Shown: positions 1 to 8,607 of the stretch, piece after piece
Layout of the letters: each line of letters starts with the position of its first letter
Numbering within the stretch: position 1 is the first letter of the stretch
Source of the DNA: Oscillospiraceae bacterium
Lineage (GTDB): Bacteria > Bacillota > Clostridia > Oscillospirales > Oscillospiraceae
DNA length: 48,908 nucleotides
Direction of reading: 5' to 3'
NCBI GenBank assembly: GCA_024691985.1
Contig: JAILNC010000070.1
Span: 1 to 48,908 of the forward strand
Notes under the pieces: model-generated
The model's database searches: none
Seen by the model: only the letters and a program-made list of their open reading frames with translations
Told to the model about the DNA's origin: nothing
Program-made: the position numbers and the translations under genes

Positions 1-2
1 CG

Positions 3-755
3 CACGACATGGCGGCGGGCGGCGCGCTGGAGGAGCTGCCGGACGGCGCTGCCGTCCCGGCCGGGAGCGGCGGGGGATTCTTCCCGCTGGGGGCGCGGCT
101 GCCCCTCCTGCTGCGGGATCCCGCGCGCATGCCGGAGGCACCCGCGAGTCTGGAGGCCCTGCTGGGCGCCGGGGAGCAGACCCTCGCGGCGGACAGCTGG
201 GCGGATCTGCTGTATGAGGGCATGTACGCGCTGGGCCGCTCGATGAGCGGGCTGAGCACGGCGGACAGCGCGAGCTCCGACTATGTGCGCCTGCACAATC
301 TGCTGGCGCGCGCGGCCTACGACGGCGCGATCGTGAACGAAGGAAACGCGGCCGACTGCGTAAAGAGGGGCCTGTCCGCCGCCGCGGCGGTCGACTCCAT
401 GTCCCTCGTCGGTACGGACGCGGCGCTCTGCGTCGACCCGCTGCCGCTGCCTGCGGGGGCGGAGCCGCGCTATGCGGGCGTCTGGATGGGCTTTGCCGTG
501 ACGAAGACCGACACGGCGACGGCGCGCTTTTTGCAGTGGCTGTCCGGGCGGGAGCAGAGCACGGCCCTCGCGCTCTCTCTGGGGCTGGTCCCCTTCGAGC
601 CGGAAGACGAAACCGGGGCGACCTCGCTGGAGGAGGCCCTGCTCACGATCGGACGCGGCGGCACGGTGTCCGCGCTCGACCCCGGGTGCAGCTATCTCGA
701 GCATCGGGACGCCTGCGAGGAGAGACTGCGGCTGAGCCTTGATTTACTGGCCTGA
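3..755 (+). CDS. Probable extracellular solute-binding protein, C-terminal part (5' truncated)
   Basis: The reading frame is open to the left edge of the window, so the N-terminus and any signal peptide are missing; an internal ATG at base 9 is probably not the start. The visible 250 residues are acidic and Ala/Leu-rich. They contain a stretch ending in GVWMGFAVT followed by an ATARFLQWL segment, which resembles the C-terminal lobe of family-1 extracellular solute-binding proteins, where a residue run such as 'A..F..WL' follows a beta strand. I see no transporter partner in the window. The gene ends just before hypB, and the hypB promoter -35 lies within its last codons. The binding-protein assignment is an inference from fold-like features, and the substrate is unknown. 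Confidence 0.5.
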   Translation, partial: HDMAAGGALEELPDGAAVPAGSGGGFFPLGARLPLLLRDPARMPEAPASLEALLGAGEQTLAADSWADLLYEGMYALGRSMSGLSTADSASSDYVRLHNLLARAAYDGAIVNEGNAADCVKRGLSAAAAVDSMSLVGTDAALCVDPLPLPAGAEPRYAGVWMGFAVTKTDTATARFLQWLSGREQSTALALSLGLVPFEPEDETGATSLEEALLTIGRGGTVSALDPGCSYLEHRDACEERLRLSLDLLA

Positions 756-767
756 GTTTGTTATAAT
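739..767 (+). promoter_or_regulatory. hypB promoter
   Basis: TTGATT (739-744) and TATAAT (762-767) are separated by 17 bases. The -35 lies inside the end of the preceding gene. A GAGGTG ribosome binding site precedes the hypB ATG at 805. Confidence 0.7.
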
Positions 768-804
768 AAATTACCGATAAAAATTCAACGATCGAGGTGC
801 GATT

Positions 805-1473
805 ATGGAAGGATACAGGATTCTCGAGATCAAACAGAGCGTGTTTGAGAACAACGACCGCGAGGCCGACAAGCTGCGTGAGGAGCTCAAAAAGGACAGG
901 GTCTTTCTGCTCAACCTCATGTCCTCGCCCGGATCGGGCAAGACCACGACGCTGGGCAAGACCATCGCGGCGCTCAAGGATGAGTTCCGCATCGGCGTCA
1001 TGGAGGCCGACATCGACTCCGACGTGGACGCCGCCACCATCGAGAAGACAGGCGTCAAGGTCATCCAGCTCCACACCGGCGGCATGTGCCATCTGGATGC
1101 GGGCATGACGAAGCAGGGGCTCGAGGGCCTGGGCGTGGAGGATGTGGACTTCGCCATCCTCGAGAACATCGGCAACCTGGTCTGCCCCGCGGAGTTCGAC
1201 ACCGGCGCCGTGAAGAACGCCATGATCCTCTCCGTGCCCGAGGGCCACGACAAGCCCCTCAAGTATCCGCTGATGTTCTCCGTCTGCGACGTGCTGCTCA
1301 TCAACAAGATCGACGTGCTGCCCTACTTCGACTTCGACATGGACAAATGCCGGGAGTACGCGCTGCAGCGCAACCCCAACATGAAGATCTTCCCCATCTG
1401 CGCCAGAACGGGCGAGGGGATCGACGCCTGGGCCGACTGGCTCCGCGCCGAGATCAAGGCATGGAACGGCTGA
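805..1473 (+). CDS. hypB: Hydrogenase/urease nickel-insertion GTPase HypB
   Basis: This is a SIMIBI-class GTPase that delivers nickel to [NiFe]-hydrogenase (or another nickel enzyme) together with HypA. The 222-residue product has the P-loop GSPGSGKT near residue 42, the metal-site motif GGMCH near residue 95, the switch motif ENIGNLVCPAEFDTG, and the guanine-specificity motif NKID followed by CARTGEG. It lacks the His-rich N-terminal nickel-storage stretch of some HypB proteins. It starts at ATG 805 with its own promoter. HypA, HypCDEF and hydrogenase subunits are not nearby, so it is an orphan here and its client must be encoded elsewhere. The family assignment is secure; the client is unknown. 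Confidence 0.93.
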   Translation: MEGYRILEIKQSVFENNDREADKLREELKKDRVFLLNLMSSPGSGKTTTLGKTIAALKDEFRIGVMEADIDSDVDAATIEKTGVKVIQLHTGGMCHLDAGMTKQGLEGLGVEDVDFAILENIGNLVCPAEFDTGAVKNAMILSVPEGHDKPLKYPLMFSVCDVLLINKIDVLPYFDFDMDKCREYALQRNPNMKIFPICARTGEGIDAWADWLRAEIKAWNG

Positions 1474-1477
1474 TCGC

Positions 1478-1519
1478 AAAAAATGATTCGACCCGGGACA
1501 CAAGGTCCCGGGTCGTTTT
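1478..1519. terminator. Bidirectional terminator between hypB and the Ig-like gene
   Basis: A perfect 11-bp stem (1489-1499 with 1505-1515) and a 5-base loop is followed by TTTT on the plus strand. On the minus strand it is followed by a T-rich run (complement of A1478-1483). It serves hypB and the convergent 1535-2842 gene. Confidence 0.9.
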
Positions 1520-1534
1520 ACGTGCGTATGTTTT

Positions 1535-2842
1535 TCAGAAATCCTCGGCGTCGATCGGGGTGGCGTTCATGTTGTCGTTGATCGTGATCGTAAAGAGCCA
1601 CCTGGTGAGATAGCCCCCGGACTTTATGGTGACGGCCTCAATGGTGTGGCTCCACTTGGAATACTCGGTCTCGGAGCCGAAGAGCTCATCCTTGCTGTAC
1701 CAGCGGCTGCCCTTGGCAAATTTTACAATGTAGTCGCCGTCCTTTATGTTGAACTTGGCGTTCTGCCCTTTCCGGAGGAAGATGGTCACGCATTTGTTGG
1801 GATTGTCCTTGTCCTCGATTTTGACTACCACGGGCGAATCGCCGTTTTTGATGGTCACCTCGCAGGAGCCGCCCTTTGCCGAGGACTGGAAGTAGGTCGC
1901 GTTCTGCGGCTCGCCCCGCTTGATCGTGGCGTCCAGCTTCGCTGCGGCGGTCTCCGCCTCCTTCACGGCGGCGGTCCCGGCGTAAGTTTCGGCGCAGTCC
2001 CGCAGGAGCTGCTCGGCCTCCTCGCACTTTGAACTGCGCTGGAGGGCGTCGGACTTCAGCACGTAAGCGTGCACGCAGGCCTTGAGAAGCGCATCGCTGC
2101 GCTCCTCCATGGGAGTCCCCGAGAAATAGCTCTCGGCGCATTCGATGGCCTCGTCGTAGGATTTGGCCTTGGTCAGGGCCTGGACCTCTTCCAGCTTCTC
2201 GTCGTCCCGGAGCTTGACCGTCAGCGTGACCGCGGAGCTGTTGACCGCGCCGCCGCTGTTGGAGACGACGCAGCGGTATTTGCTGCCCTTGGTCGCGGCG
2301 GAGCCGACAGGCGCGTACGTATCCCCGGTCACGTCGTCGCAGTCCTTCCATAAGCCGTTGACAAGGGTCTGCCACTGATAGGACAGCTTGCTCCCGCTGG
2401 CCGTGACGGCGAAGGAAGCGGTCTCATCCTCCCGGACGGTCTGATTCTGGGGCTGCTTGAGGATGACGGGGCTCTTGAGCTTGACAGTGAGAAGCGCCGA
2501 AGCGCTGGTGACGGAGCCGCCTTCGTTCGATACGATGCAGCGGTATTCGCGGCCGTCGGCGTCCACGTCTCCGCGAACCGTCAGGAAAGCCGAGTTGCTG
2601 CCGCTTTCGTCGCAGTCCTTCCAGGCGTCGCCCTCCGCGAACTGCCACTGGTATTGCAGGGCGCTGCCGGAAGCCTGGACGTTGAGTTTGGCCGAGCCGT
2701 TCTCACCGACGATCAGAGCTTTCGGCTGCCCCGTGATGACGGGGGGCTTGACGGCCGCGTCGGCGGCCCAGGCGGCCGGATTCAGGCTCAGACACAGGGC
2801 CAGACACAGGAGCAGGGCAAGCAGAAAACGCAGGGATTTCAT
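1535..2842 (-). CDS. Secreted Ig-like domain protein (paralogue of the neighbouring gene)
   Basis: A 435-residue exported protein of unknown function. Residues 1-27 form a signal peptide with a Leu-rich core ending AWAA. Two Ig-like beta domains follow (about 33-120 and 122-212), each with a YQWQ strand and a YRC(I/V)VSN strand, as in bacterial surface Ig/I-set modules. Next comes an Ala/Glu-rich helical segment (about 215-305). A C-terminal beta domain carries GSRWYSKDELFGSETEY. No sortase motif or transmembrane anchor is visible, so it is probably released or held by other contacts. The whole architecture except the repeat linker is shared with the gene at 2898-4673, from which it is separated by 55 bp containing a GGAGG site. 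The pair is likely a duplicated two-gene operon. A role as a surface or adhesion factor is inference only. Confidence 0.75.
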   Translation of the reverse strand: MKSLRFLLALLLCLALCLSLNPAAWAADAAVKPPVITGQPKALIVGENGSAKLNVQASGSALQYQWQFAEGDAWKDCDESGSNSAFLTVRGDVDADGREYRCIVSNEGGSVTSASALLTVKLKSPVILKQPQNQTVREDETASFAVTASGSKLSYQWQTLVNGLWKDCDDVTGDTYAPVGSAATKGSKYRCVVSNSGGAVNSSAVTLTVKLRDDEKLEEVQALTKAKSYDEAIECAESYFSGTPMEERSDALLKACVHAYVLKSDALQRSSKCEEAEQLLRDCAETYAGTAAVKEAETAAAKLDATIKRGEPQNATYFQSSAKGGSCEVTIKNGDSPVVVKIEDKDNPNKCVTIFLRKGQNAKFNIKDGDYIVKFAKGSRWYSKDELFGSETEYSKWSHTIEAVTIKSGGYLTRWLFTITINDNMNATPIDAEDF

Positions 2843-2897
2843 TTCGGTACATCCTCCTTTGCCGTTTGTCGGCTGTTATTCTTCCCAGCGGGGAGCA

Positions 2898-4673
2898 TCA
2901 GAAATCATCGGGGTCGATCCCGGAGAAGGACAGCTTGCCGTCCTTCGTCTCGGGCAGGGTAAGACTGACGCGCTGCGGGTTTTTCTTGTCGCTCGTCTTG
3001 AACGCGAGGGTCTCGTCTCCCTCGAAGTACACGGTCTGGGAGCCGAAAAGCTCTTCATTGCCGTACCAGCGGGGACCGGCGGCATAGCGTACCGTGTAGG
3101 TGCCGTCCTGCAGCTTGACGCTGCCCTTTTCCCCGGCGCGGACATACATGAGCAGATAGCTCGCGTGGTTGTCGGTGTTTTCGAGCTTGACCAGAACGGG
3201 CGTGTCGCCGGCCTGAACAGTCAGCTCGGAGTAAGAGCCCCTGGCGAAGGCCGAGAGAAGGGTGCCGCTTGCCGGTTCGTTCCGCCTGAGCGAGGCGTTC
3301 AGCGTGTTCAGAGCCGTCTCCGCCTCTTTGACGGCGGCGGTCTTCTTGTAGGTGTCGATGCAGGACTCCAGCAGTGCCTCCGCCGCCTCGTTCATGTGCT
3401 TCCACTGGAGGTTCCCGGCCTCGAGGACATAGGCGTGGACGCAGGCTGCGAGCAGCTTCGGATCGCGCTCCTTCATGGGCGTGTCCCCGAAGTAGTCCTC
3501 GGCGTACTCGTAGGCCTCCGCATAGGACTTCGCGTAGGTCAGGGCCTGGACCTCCTCCAGCGCCACCTCGTCATGGGTCTTGACCGCAAAGACCACGATG
3601 GAACTGGTGACCGAACCGCCGTCATTGGAGACGATGCAGCGGAACTTGAGTCCCTTGTTTTCGGGCGTGGCCGTGAGCGTGAGCGTCGGGCTGTCCGCGC
3701 CCTCTCCGGCATAGTCCCTCCACGAGCCGCTCTCGGTCGACTGCCAGCGGTACTGCAGATCGGTGCCGGTGGCCTCGATGGTGAAGGCCGCCTCCTCGTC
3801 CTCGATGGGCTCCAGATTATGCGGCTGGGTTTTGATATGCGGGGGCACGATGATCGAGAGCGTCACGACGTCGCTGGTGACGGAGCCCTCGCTGTCGGTG
3901 ACGATGCAGCGGTAGCGGCTCTGGTCAAGCGCGGAAACGGCCTTGAAGGAGAACGAGGCCTTGTCCGCACCGGCGCCGGTGCCGTCTACCCAGCTGCCGC
4001 CGTCCTCGGTCTGCCACTGATAACGGAGATTGCTGCCCGAGGCCGTGATCATGAACTTCGCGATCTTGTCGACAACGACGGCCTGATCCTCCGGCTGCCG
4101 GGTGATCACCGGACCCTTGCTTTGAGCAGGCGTCGCCTCTTTTTCCTTGGCGGGCGCGGGTTCTTTTTCCTTGGCGGGCTCGGGCTCCTTGTCCTTGGCA
4201 GCCGCCGGTTTTTCATCCTTGGCGGGCTCGGGCTCCTTGTCCTTGGCGGCCGTCGGCTTTTCATCCTTGGCGGGCGCGGGTTCCTCAGTCTTGGCGGGCG
4301 CCGGTTCCTCAGTCTTGGCGGGAGCCGGGACCTTGTCCTTGCCGGGCGTGGGAACCTTGTCCTTTCCGGCCGCCGTTTTTTCATCCTTGGCGGGTGCGGG
4401 TTCCTCGGCCTTGGCGGGCGCGGGTTCCTCGGCCTTGGCGGGAGCCGGTTCCTCGGTCTTGGCCGGCGTCGGGACCTTGTCCTTACCGGGCGTCGGGACC
4501 TTGTCCTTGGCGGGTGAAGAATCCTTCTCCGGGTTGATCGACGGGGGCTTGAGACGGCTGATCGCCGCGGACTTGATCTTGGAAGCGTCCTTTTCGGCGA
4601 AAGCCGTCGGCGCCAGACTCATCAACAGGGTGAGGCAAAGGATCAGAGCGAGAAGAGAACGCAGCTTTTTCAT
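2898..4673 (-). CDS. Secreted Ig-like protein with a Pro/Ala/Lys/Glu repeat linker
   Basis: A 591-residue exported protein, first gene of a two-gene unit. Residues 1-26 form a signal peptide ending TAFAE. Residues about 50-185 are a low-complexity linker of repeated EPAPAK, KDKVPTPGK and KDEKP(A/T)AAK units, which probably forms an extended spacer in the cell wall. Two Ig-like domains follow (about 190-280 and 283-372), each with RYQWQ/QYRWQ and (Y/F)RCIV(T/S)(D/N) strands. Then come a helical Ala/Glu-rich segment and a C-terminal beta domain with GPRWYGNEELFGSQT. The C-terminal half is clearly paralogous to the 435-residue neighbour. There is no LPXTG motif or transmembrane anchor. The charged, Pro-rich stalk suggests a surface-exposed or wall-spanning protein; binding target unknown. 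Confidence 0.75.
   Translation of the reverse strand: MKKLRSLLALILCLTLLMSLAPTAFAEKDASKIKSAAISRLKPPSINPEKDSSPAKDKVPTPGKDKVPTPAKTEEPAPAKAEEPAPAKAEEPAPAKDEKTAAGKDKVPTPGKDKVPAPAKTEEPAPAKTEEPAPAKDEKPTAAKDKEPEPAKDEKPAAAKDKEPEPAKEKEPAPAKEKEATPAQSKGPVITRQPEDQAVVVDKIAKFMITASGSNLRYQWQTEDGGSWVDGTGAGADKASFSFKAVSALDQSRYRCIVTDSEGSVTSDVVTLSIIVPPHIKTQPHNLEPIEDEEAAFTIEATGTDLQYRWQSTESGSWRDYAGEGADSPTLTLTATPENKGLKFRCIVSNDGGSVTSSIVVFAVKTHDEVALEEVQALTYAKSYAEAYEYAEDYFGDTPMKERDPKLLAACVHAYVLEAGNLQWKHMNEAAEALLESCIDTYKKTAAVKEAETALNTLNASLRRNEPASGTLLSAFARGSYSELTVQAGDTPVLVKLENTDNHASYLLMYVRAGEKGSVKLQDGTYTVRYAAGPRWYGNEELFGSQTVYFEGDETLAFKTSDKKNPQRVSLTLPETKDGKLSFSGIDPDDF
4118..4525 (-). repeat. In-gene tandem repeats encoding the EPAPAK/KDKVPTPGK linker
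   Basis: Degenerate direct repeats of 18-27 bases, reading 'ccttggcgggcgcgggttc' and variants on the plus strand, fill about 400 bp. They encode the Pro/Ala/Lys/Glu linker of the secreted protein. Such tracts commonly vary in copy number by slippage. Confidence 0.85.
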
Positions 4674-4715
4674 GACGGATCGCCCTCCCGATGTGCGTTT
4701 GGATAACTTTATTAC

Positions 4716-4744
4716 ATTATATAGTGCCCGCCGGGAGCGCGCAA
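4716..4744 (-). promoter_or_regulatory. Promoter of the Ig-like gene pair
   Basis: On the minus strand TTGCGC (4739-4744) and TATAAT (4716-4721) are 17 bases apart. A GGGAGGG ribosome binding site precedes the ATG at 4673. Confidence 0.6.
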
Positions 4745-4823
4745 GAGAAAAAAGACGCGTGCGGGAGAAAAATAGAGGGCCGCGGCAGGGAAACGCCGCC
4801 GGGAGCCGGAATCATGAGAGATG

Positions 4824-4864
4824 AAAAAAACAGACGCGAGAGGGCTTGACCCTTTCGCGTCTGT
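4824..4864 (-). terminator. Terminator of the metK-alpha-galactosidase transcript
   Basis: A 15-bp stem (4830-4844 with 4850-4864, one G-T pair) is followed on the minus strand by seven Ts (4824-4830). It lies 5 bp past the alpha-galactosidase stop codon. Confidence 0.92.
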
Positions 4865-4868
4865 ATCG

Positions 4869-7091
4869 TCACAGCTTTTCAAACAGCAGGCGGGCGCTCG
4901 GGTAGTCGCCGAGCAGCTGCGGCAGCGTGAGCCCCGCGTGCAGCAGCGCCGCGCCGGAGTATTCGGCTCTCGGCAGCGCGGCGGGCGTATTGCGGCAGCC
5001 GAAGAACGCGCAGTCGCTGAGCCGATAGCGCGCCGCGGGATCGAGGCCCTTGAGGCGCAGATGCAGGGGCGCGGGGTTGGCCTCGGGATTTTTGAGCACC
5101 AGCGTCAGCAGCGCCTCATGCCCGTCCTCCGCCACGAACTGCCAGGCGGTAAACGCCTCGTCCTCCGCGCACAGGCGGTAGAACAGTCCGTTATGGATCG
5201 TCTCGCGGCAGCGCAGGAAGAAGGCCGTCTGAGAGCAAAGCTCCGCCTTCTCCGCCTCGCTCAGGGAAGCGGGATCGAGCTCGAAGCCGAAGGAGCCCGC
5301 CATGGCGACGGTGCAGCGCGTGCCGAGCGGCGTCGTGCGCCCGGTCTGGTGGTTGGGGCTGGCCGAGACGTGCGCGCCGACGGCGGCGACGGGGTAGCCG
5401 TAGGACGCGCCCTGCTGGATGGACAGGCGGGCGATGGGGTCGGTGTCGTCGCTGAGCCAGATCTGCGGGCACCAGGCCAGGATCCCGGCGTCGAAGCGCC
5501 CGCCGCCGCCGGAGCAGCCCTCGAACAGGACCTCCGGGAACTCCCCGGTCAGGCGGTCGAGCAGGCGGTACAGGCCGAGCATGTACCGGTGCGCGGCCTC
5601 GCCCTGGCGCTCCGGGGGCAGGGCGGCGGAGTACACGTCGCAGATCGAGCGGTTCATATCCCACTTGACGTAGCAGACCCCGCTCTCGCGCAGGAGGGCC
5701 GCAAGCGTCTCATGGAGGTATTCGGCCACCTCCTCCCGTCCCAGATCCAGCACGAGCTGGTCGCGGCCCAGGGCGGGCGGACGGCCCGGCACGCGCAGGG
5801 CCCAGTCCGGGTGCGCGCGGAAGAGCGCGGAGTCCTCGCTGACCATCTCCGGCTCGACCCAGAGGCCGAAGGCCATGCCCTCCTGTTCGAGCTTCGCATG
5901 CAGGCCGGCGAGCCCGCCGGGGAACTTCTCCCGGTTGACCGTCCAGTCGCCGAGGGCGCGTCTGTCGTCAAAGCGATTTGCAAACCAGCCGTCGTCGAGC
6001 ACCAGCATCCCGGCGCCGAGCTCCTTCGCACCCCGGGCGAGGGCGAGCATGCGCGCCTCGTCCACGCCGAAGTAGCAGGCCTCCCAGCTGTTGAGCAGCA
6101 CGGGCAGGCGCTTCTGCTTTTCTCCGCCGCGGATCAGGTTCCGGCGCAGGAAACGGTGCAGGCGGTGGCTCAGCCCGGTCAGCCCCTCGTCGGAGAAGGC
6201 GAGGATCAGCTCCGGGGTCTCGAAGGCCTCGCCGGGCAGAAGCCGCCAGGAGAAGCCGTCGGGATTGATGCCCGCGACGGCGCGGACGCTGCCGCCCTGG
6301 TCAAGCTCGACGTCCGTGCGGTGGCTGCCGGAGTAGACCGGCATGAGTCCGTAGCACGCGCCGTGATCCTCCGTCGCGTCGTGCGCGCAGAGGATGGTGA
6401 AGGGGTCGTTGTGGTGGCTCGAGGTCCCGCGGCGCGAGGCGGCGCTCTGGAGCCCATAGCGCACGGGCGCGCGCTCGAGCTGCCGCTCCATGGCGTGGCG
6501 GCCGTGGAAGCTGATAAAGTCCCAGCGCCCGAAGGGCAGGTCGAGGCAGGCGGAGGCAGCCTTCCGCAGCGTGACGCGCTCGGACCCCGCGTTGCGGATG
6601 CGCGCTGCGCGGGTGATGACGTCGCGCGCCGGGAAGACGCCGTAGAGAAGCTCGACCTCGAGCCCCGACGCCTCGTCCGAGAGCGTGACGGCCAGCGTCT
6701 CGGCCTCGTCCTCCGCCGCAAAGGAGGCGGGCAGACCGGCGAGGGCGTATTTGCCGGGCCGGATCTCCCAGCTCTTCACATGCAGGTCGGCGCCCACGAC
6801 GCCGGCGGCGGTCTCGAGCGCCACCGAGGGCAGGCGGAAGTCCGCCCCGTTGGAGCCGCTGTACTCCTGCGGCAGGGTGTCGAGCGAGAAGCCGCGGCCC
6901 TCGGTCAGCTCATGCGGGTTGGGCGAAAAGCCGCAGTCGCGCGGCAGATGGAGATAGTCGAGATCGTCGCCGCAGCGCGGCCCGTAATACAGGTGCAGCA
7001 GATAGCCGAGCGCTCCGAGCTGCATCTGGTACGCGCTGCCGTCCGTCAGGAGCGTGAGCGTGCGTCGCTCCGCCCTGTATTCGATGGCCAT
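4869..7091 (-). CDS. Alpha-galactosidase, glycoside hydrolase family 36
   Basis: It hydrolyses terminal alpha-1,6-galactose from raffinose-family oligosaccharides or galactomannan. The 740-residue length is typical for bacterial GH36 enzymes. The catalytic barrel carries the nucleophile motif YVKWDMNRS (Asp 478) and the acid/base motif WLSDDTDP (Asp 548), the same numbering I recall for Geobacillus AgaA. Also visible are VLDDGWF and the Gly-rich CSGGGGRFD active-site loop. There is no signal peptide, so it acts in the cytoplasm on imported oligosaccharides, yet no dedicated transporter adjoins it. It begins 3 bp after metK and shares its terminator, so it is probably co-transcribed with metK and subject to the SAM riboswitch, which is unusual. 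Confidence 0.95.
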   Translation of the reverse strand: MAIEYRAERRTLTLLTDGSAYQMQLGALGYLLHLYYGPRCGDDLDYLHLPRDCGFSPNPHELTEGRGFSLDTLPQEYSGSNGADFRLPSVALETAAGVVGADLHVKSWEIRPGKYALAGLPASFAAEDEAETLAVTLSDEASGLEVELLYGVFPARDVITRAARIRNAGSERVTLRKAASACLDLPFGRWDFISFHGRHAMERQLERAPVRYGLQSAASRRGTSSHHNDPFTILCAHDATEDHGACYGLMPVYSGSHRTDVELDQGGSVRAVAGINPDGFSWRLLPGEAFETPELILAFSDEGLTGLSHRLHRFLRRNLIRGGEKQKRLPVLLNSWEACYFGVDEARMLALARGAKELGAGMLVLDDGWFANRFDDRRALGDWTVNREKFPGGLAGLHAKLEQEGMAFGLWVEPEMVSEDSALFRAHPDWALRVPGRPPALGRDQLVLDLGREEVAEYLHETLAALLRESGVCYVKWDMNRSICDVYSAALPPERQGEAAHRYMLGLYRLLDRLTGEFPEVLFEGCSGGGGRFDAGILAWCPQIWLSDDTDPIARLSIQQGASYGYPVAAVGAHVSASPNHQTGRTTPLGTRCTVAMAGSFGFELDPASLSEAEKAELCSQTAFFLRCRETIHNGLFYRLCAEDEAFTAWQFVAEDGHEALLTLVLKNPEANPAPLHLRLKGLDPAARYRLSDCAFFGCRNTPAALPRAEYSGAALLHAGLTLPQLLGDYPSARLLFEKL

Positions 7092-7094
7092 GCC

Positions 7095-8279
<1,185 letters not shown>

Positions 8280-8310
8280 TCGTATATCCTCCATAAAAAC
8301 AATTTGCAGC

Positions 8311-8340
8311 AAAAAATGCGCGCCCCGGTCCGGGGTGCGC
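8311..8340 (-). terminator. Riboswitch expression-platform terminator before metK
   Basis: On the minus strand a GC-rich hairpin (GCGCACCCCGG / CCGGGGCGCGC, about 8318-8340) is followed by a T run (8311-8316). It sits between the SAM aptamer and the metK ribosome binding site, so SAM binding would favour premature termination. Confidence 0.9.
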
Positions 8341-8359
8341 AAAAAAGCTGAAAAAAAGC

Positions 8360-8450
8360 CTCATCTTTCGTCTCACCGCCGGATTTGGCACCTTGCTTGA
8401 CGCAGGTTGCCGGGCTTCACAGGGCCGTTCCCTCCACCGCTCTTGATAAG
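8360..8450 (-). ncRNA. SAM-I (S-box) riboswitch aptamer
   Basis: Read on the minus strand, it starts CTTATCAAGAG (8450 downward) and continues with the core blocks GGTGGAGGGA, GAAGCCCGGCAACC and GGTGCCAAATCC. It ends GATGAG (8360-8365), which pairs with the opening CTTATC to close helix P1. These are the hallmark conserved elements of the S-box class. It is followed by a terminator and metK. A seven-T run directly follows P1. Confidence 0.96.
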
Positions 8451-8470
8451 GTGTGTTCAGTTGTGTGTTC

Positions 8471-8498
8471 AATATAGCAGAATTTTGCGGAATGTCAA
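8471..8498 (-). promoter_or_regulatory. Promoter of the SAM riboswitch-metK transcript
   Basis: On the minus strand TTGACA (8493-8498) and TATATT (8471-8476) are 16 bases apart. It lies about 20 bases before the aptamer. Confidence 0.8.
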
Positions 8499-8539
8499 GA
8501 ACAATTCGCGCCGCCGGAGCGCTTTTTCAGGAAAGGGAT

Positions 8540-8567
8540 TTGCATTTACGGCCGGATATGGTAAACT
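8540..8567 (+). promoter_or_regulatory. Possible promoter of the PP2C phosphatase gene
   Basis: TTGCAT (8540-8545) and TAAACT (8562-8567) are 16 bases apart, about 40 bases before the ATG at 8608. This is a weaker match than the other promoters here. Confidence 0.4.
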
Positions 8568-8607
8568 ATTTAAAAACACTCACAGCGGATGAAGAGGAGA
8601 TACGGGA

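Noticed and set aside
8280-8342. Longer metK start at 8342
   Set aside because: It would place the coding start in the riboswitch terminator; the ATG at 8279 has a proper ribosome binding site and the standard MetK N-terminus.
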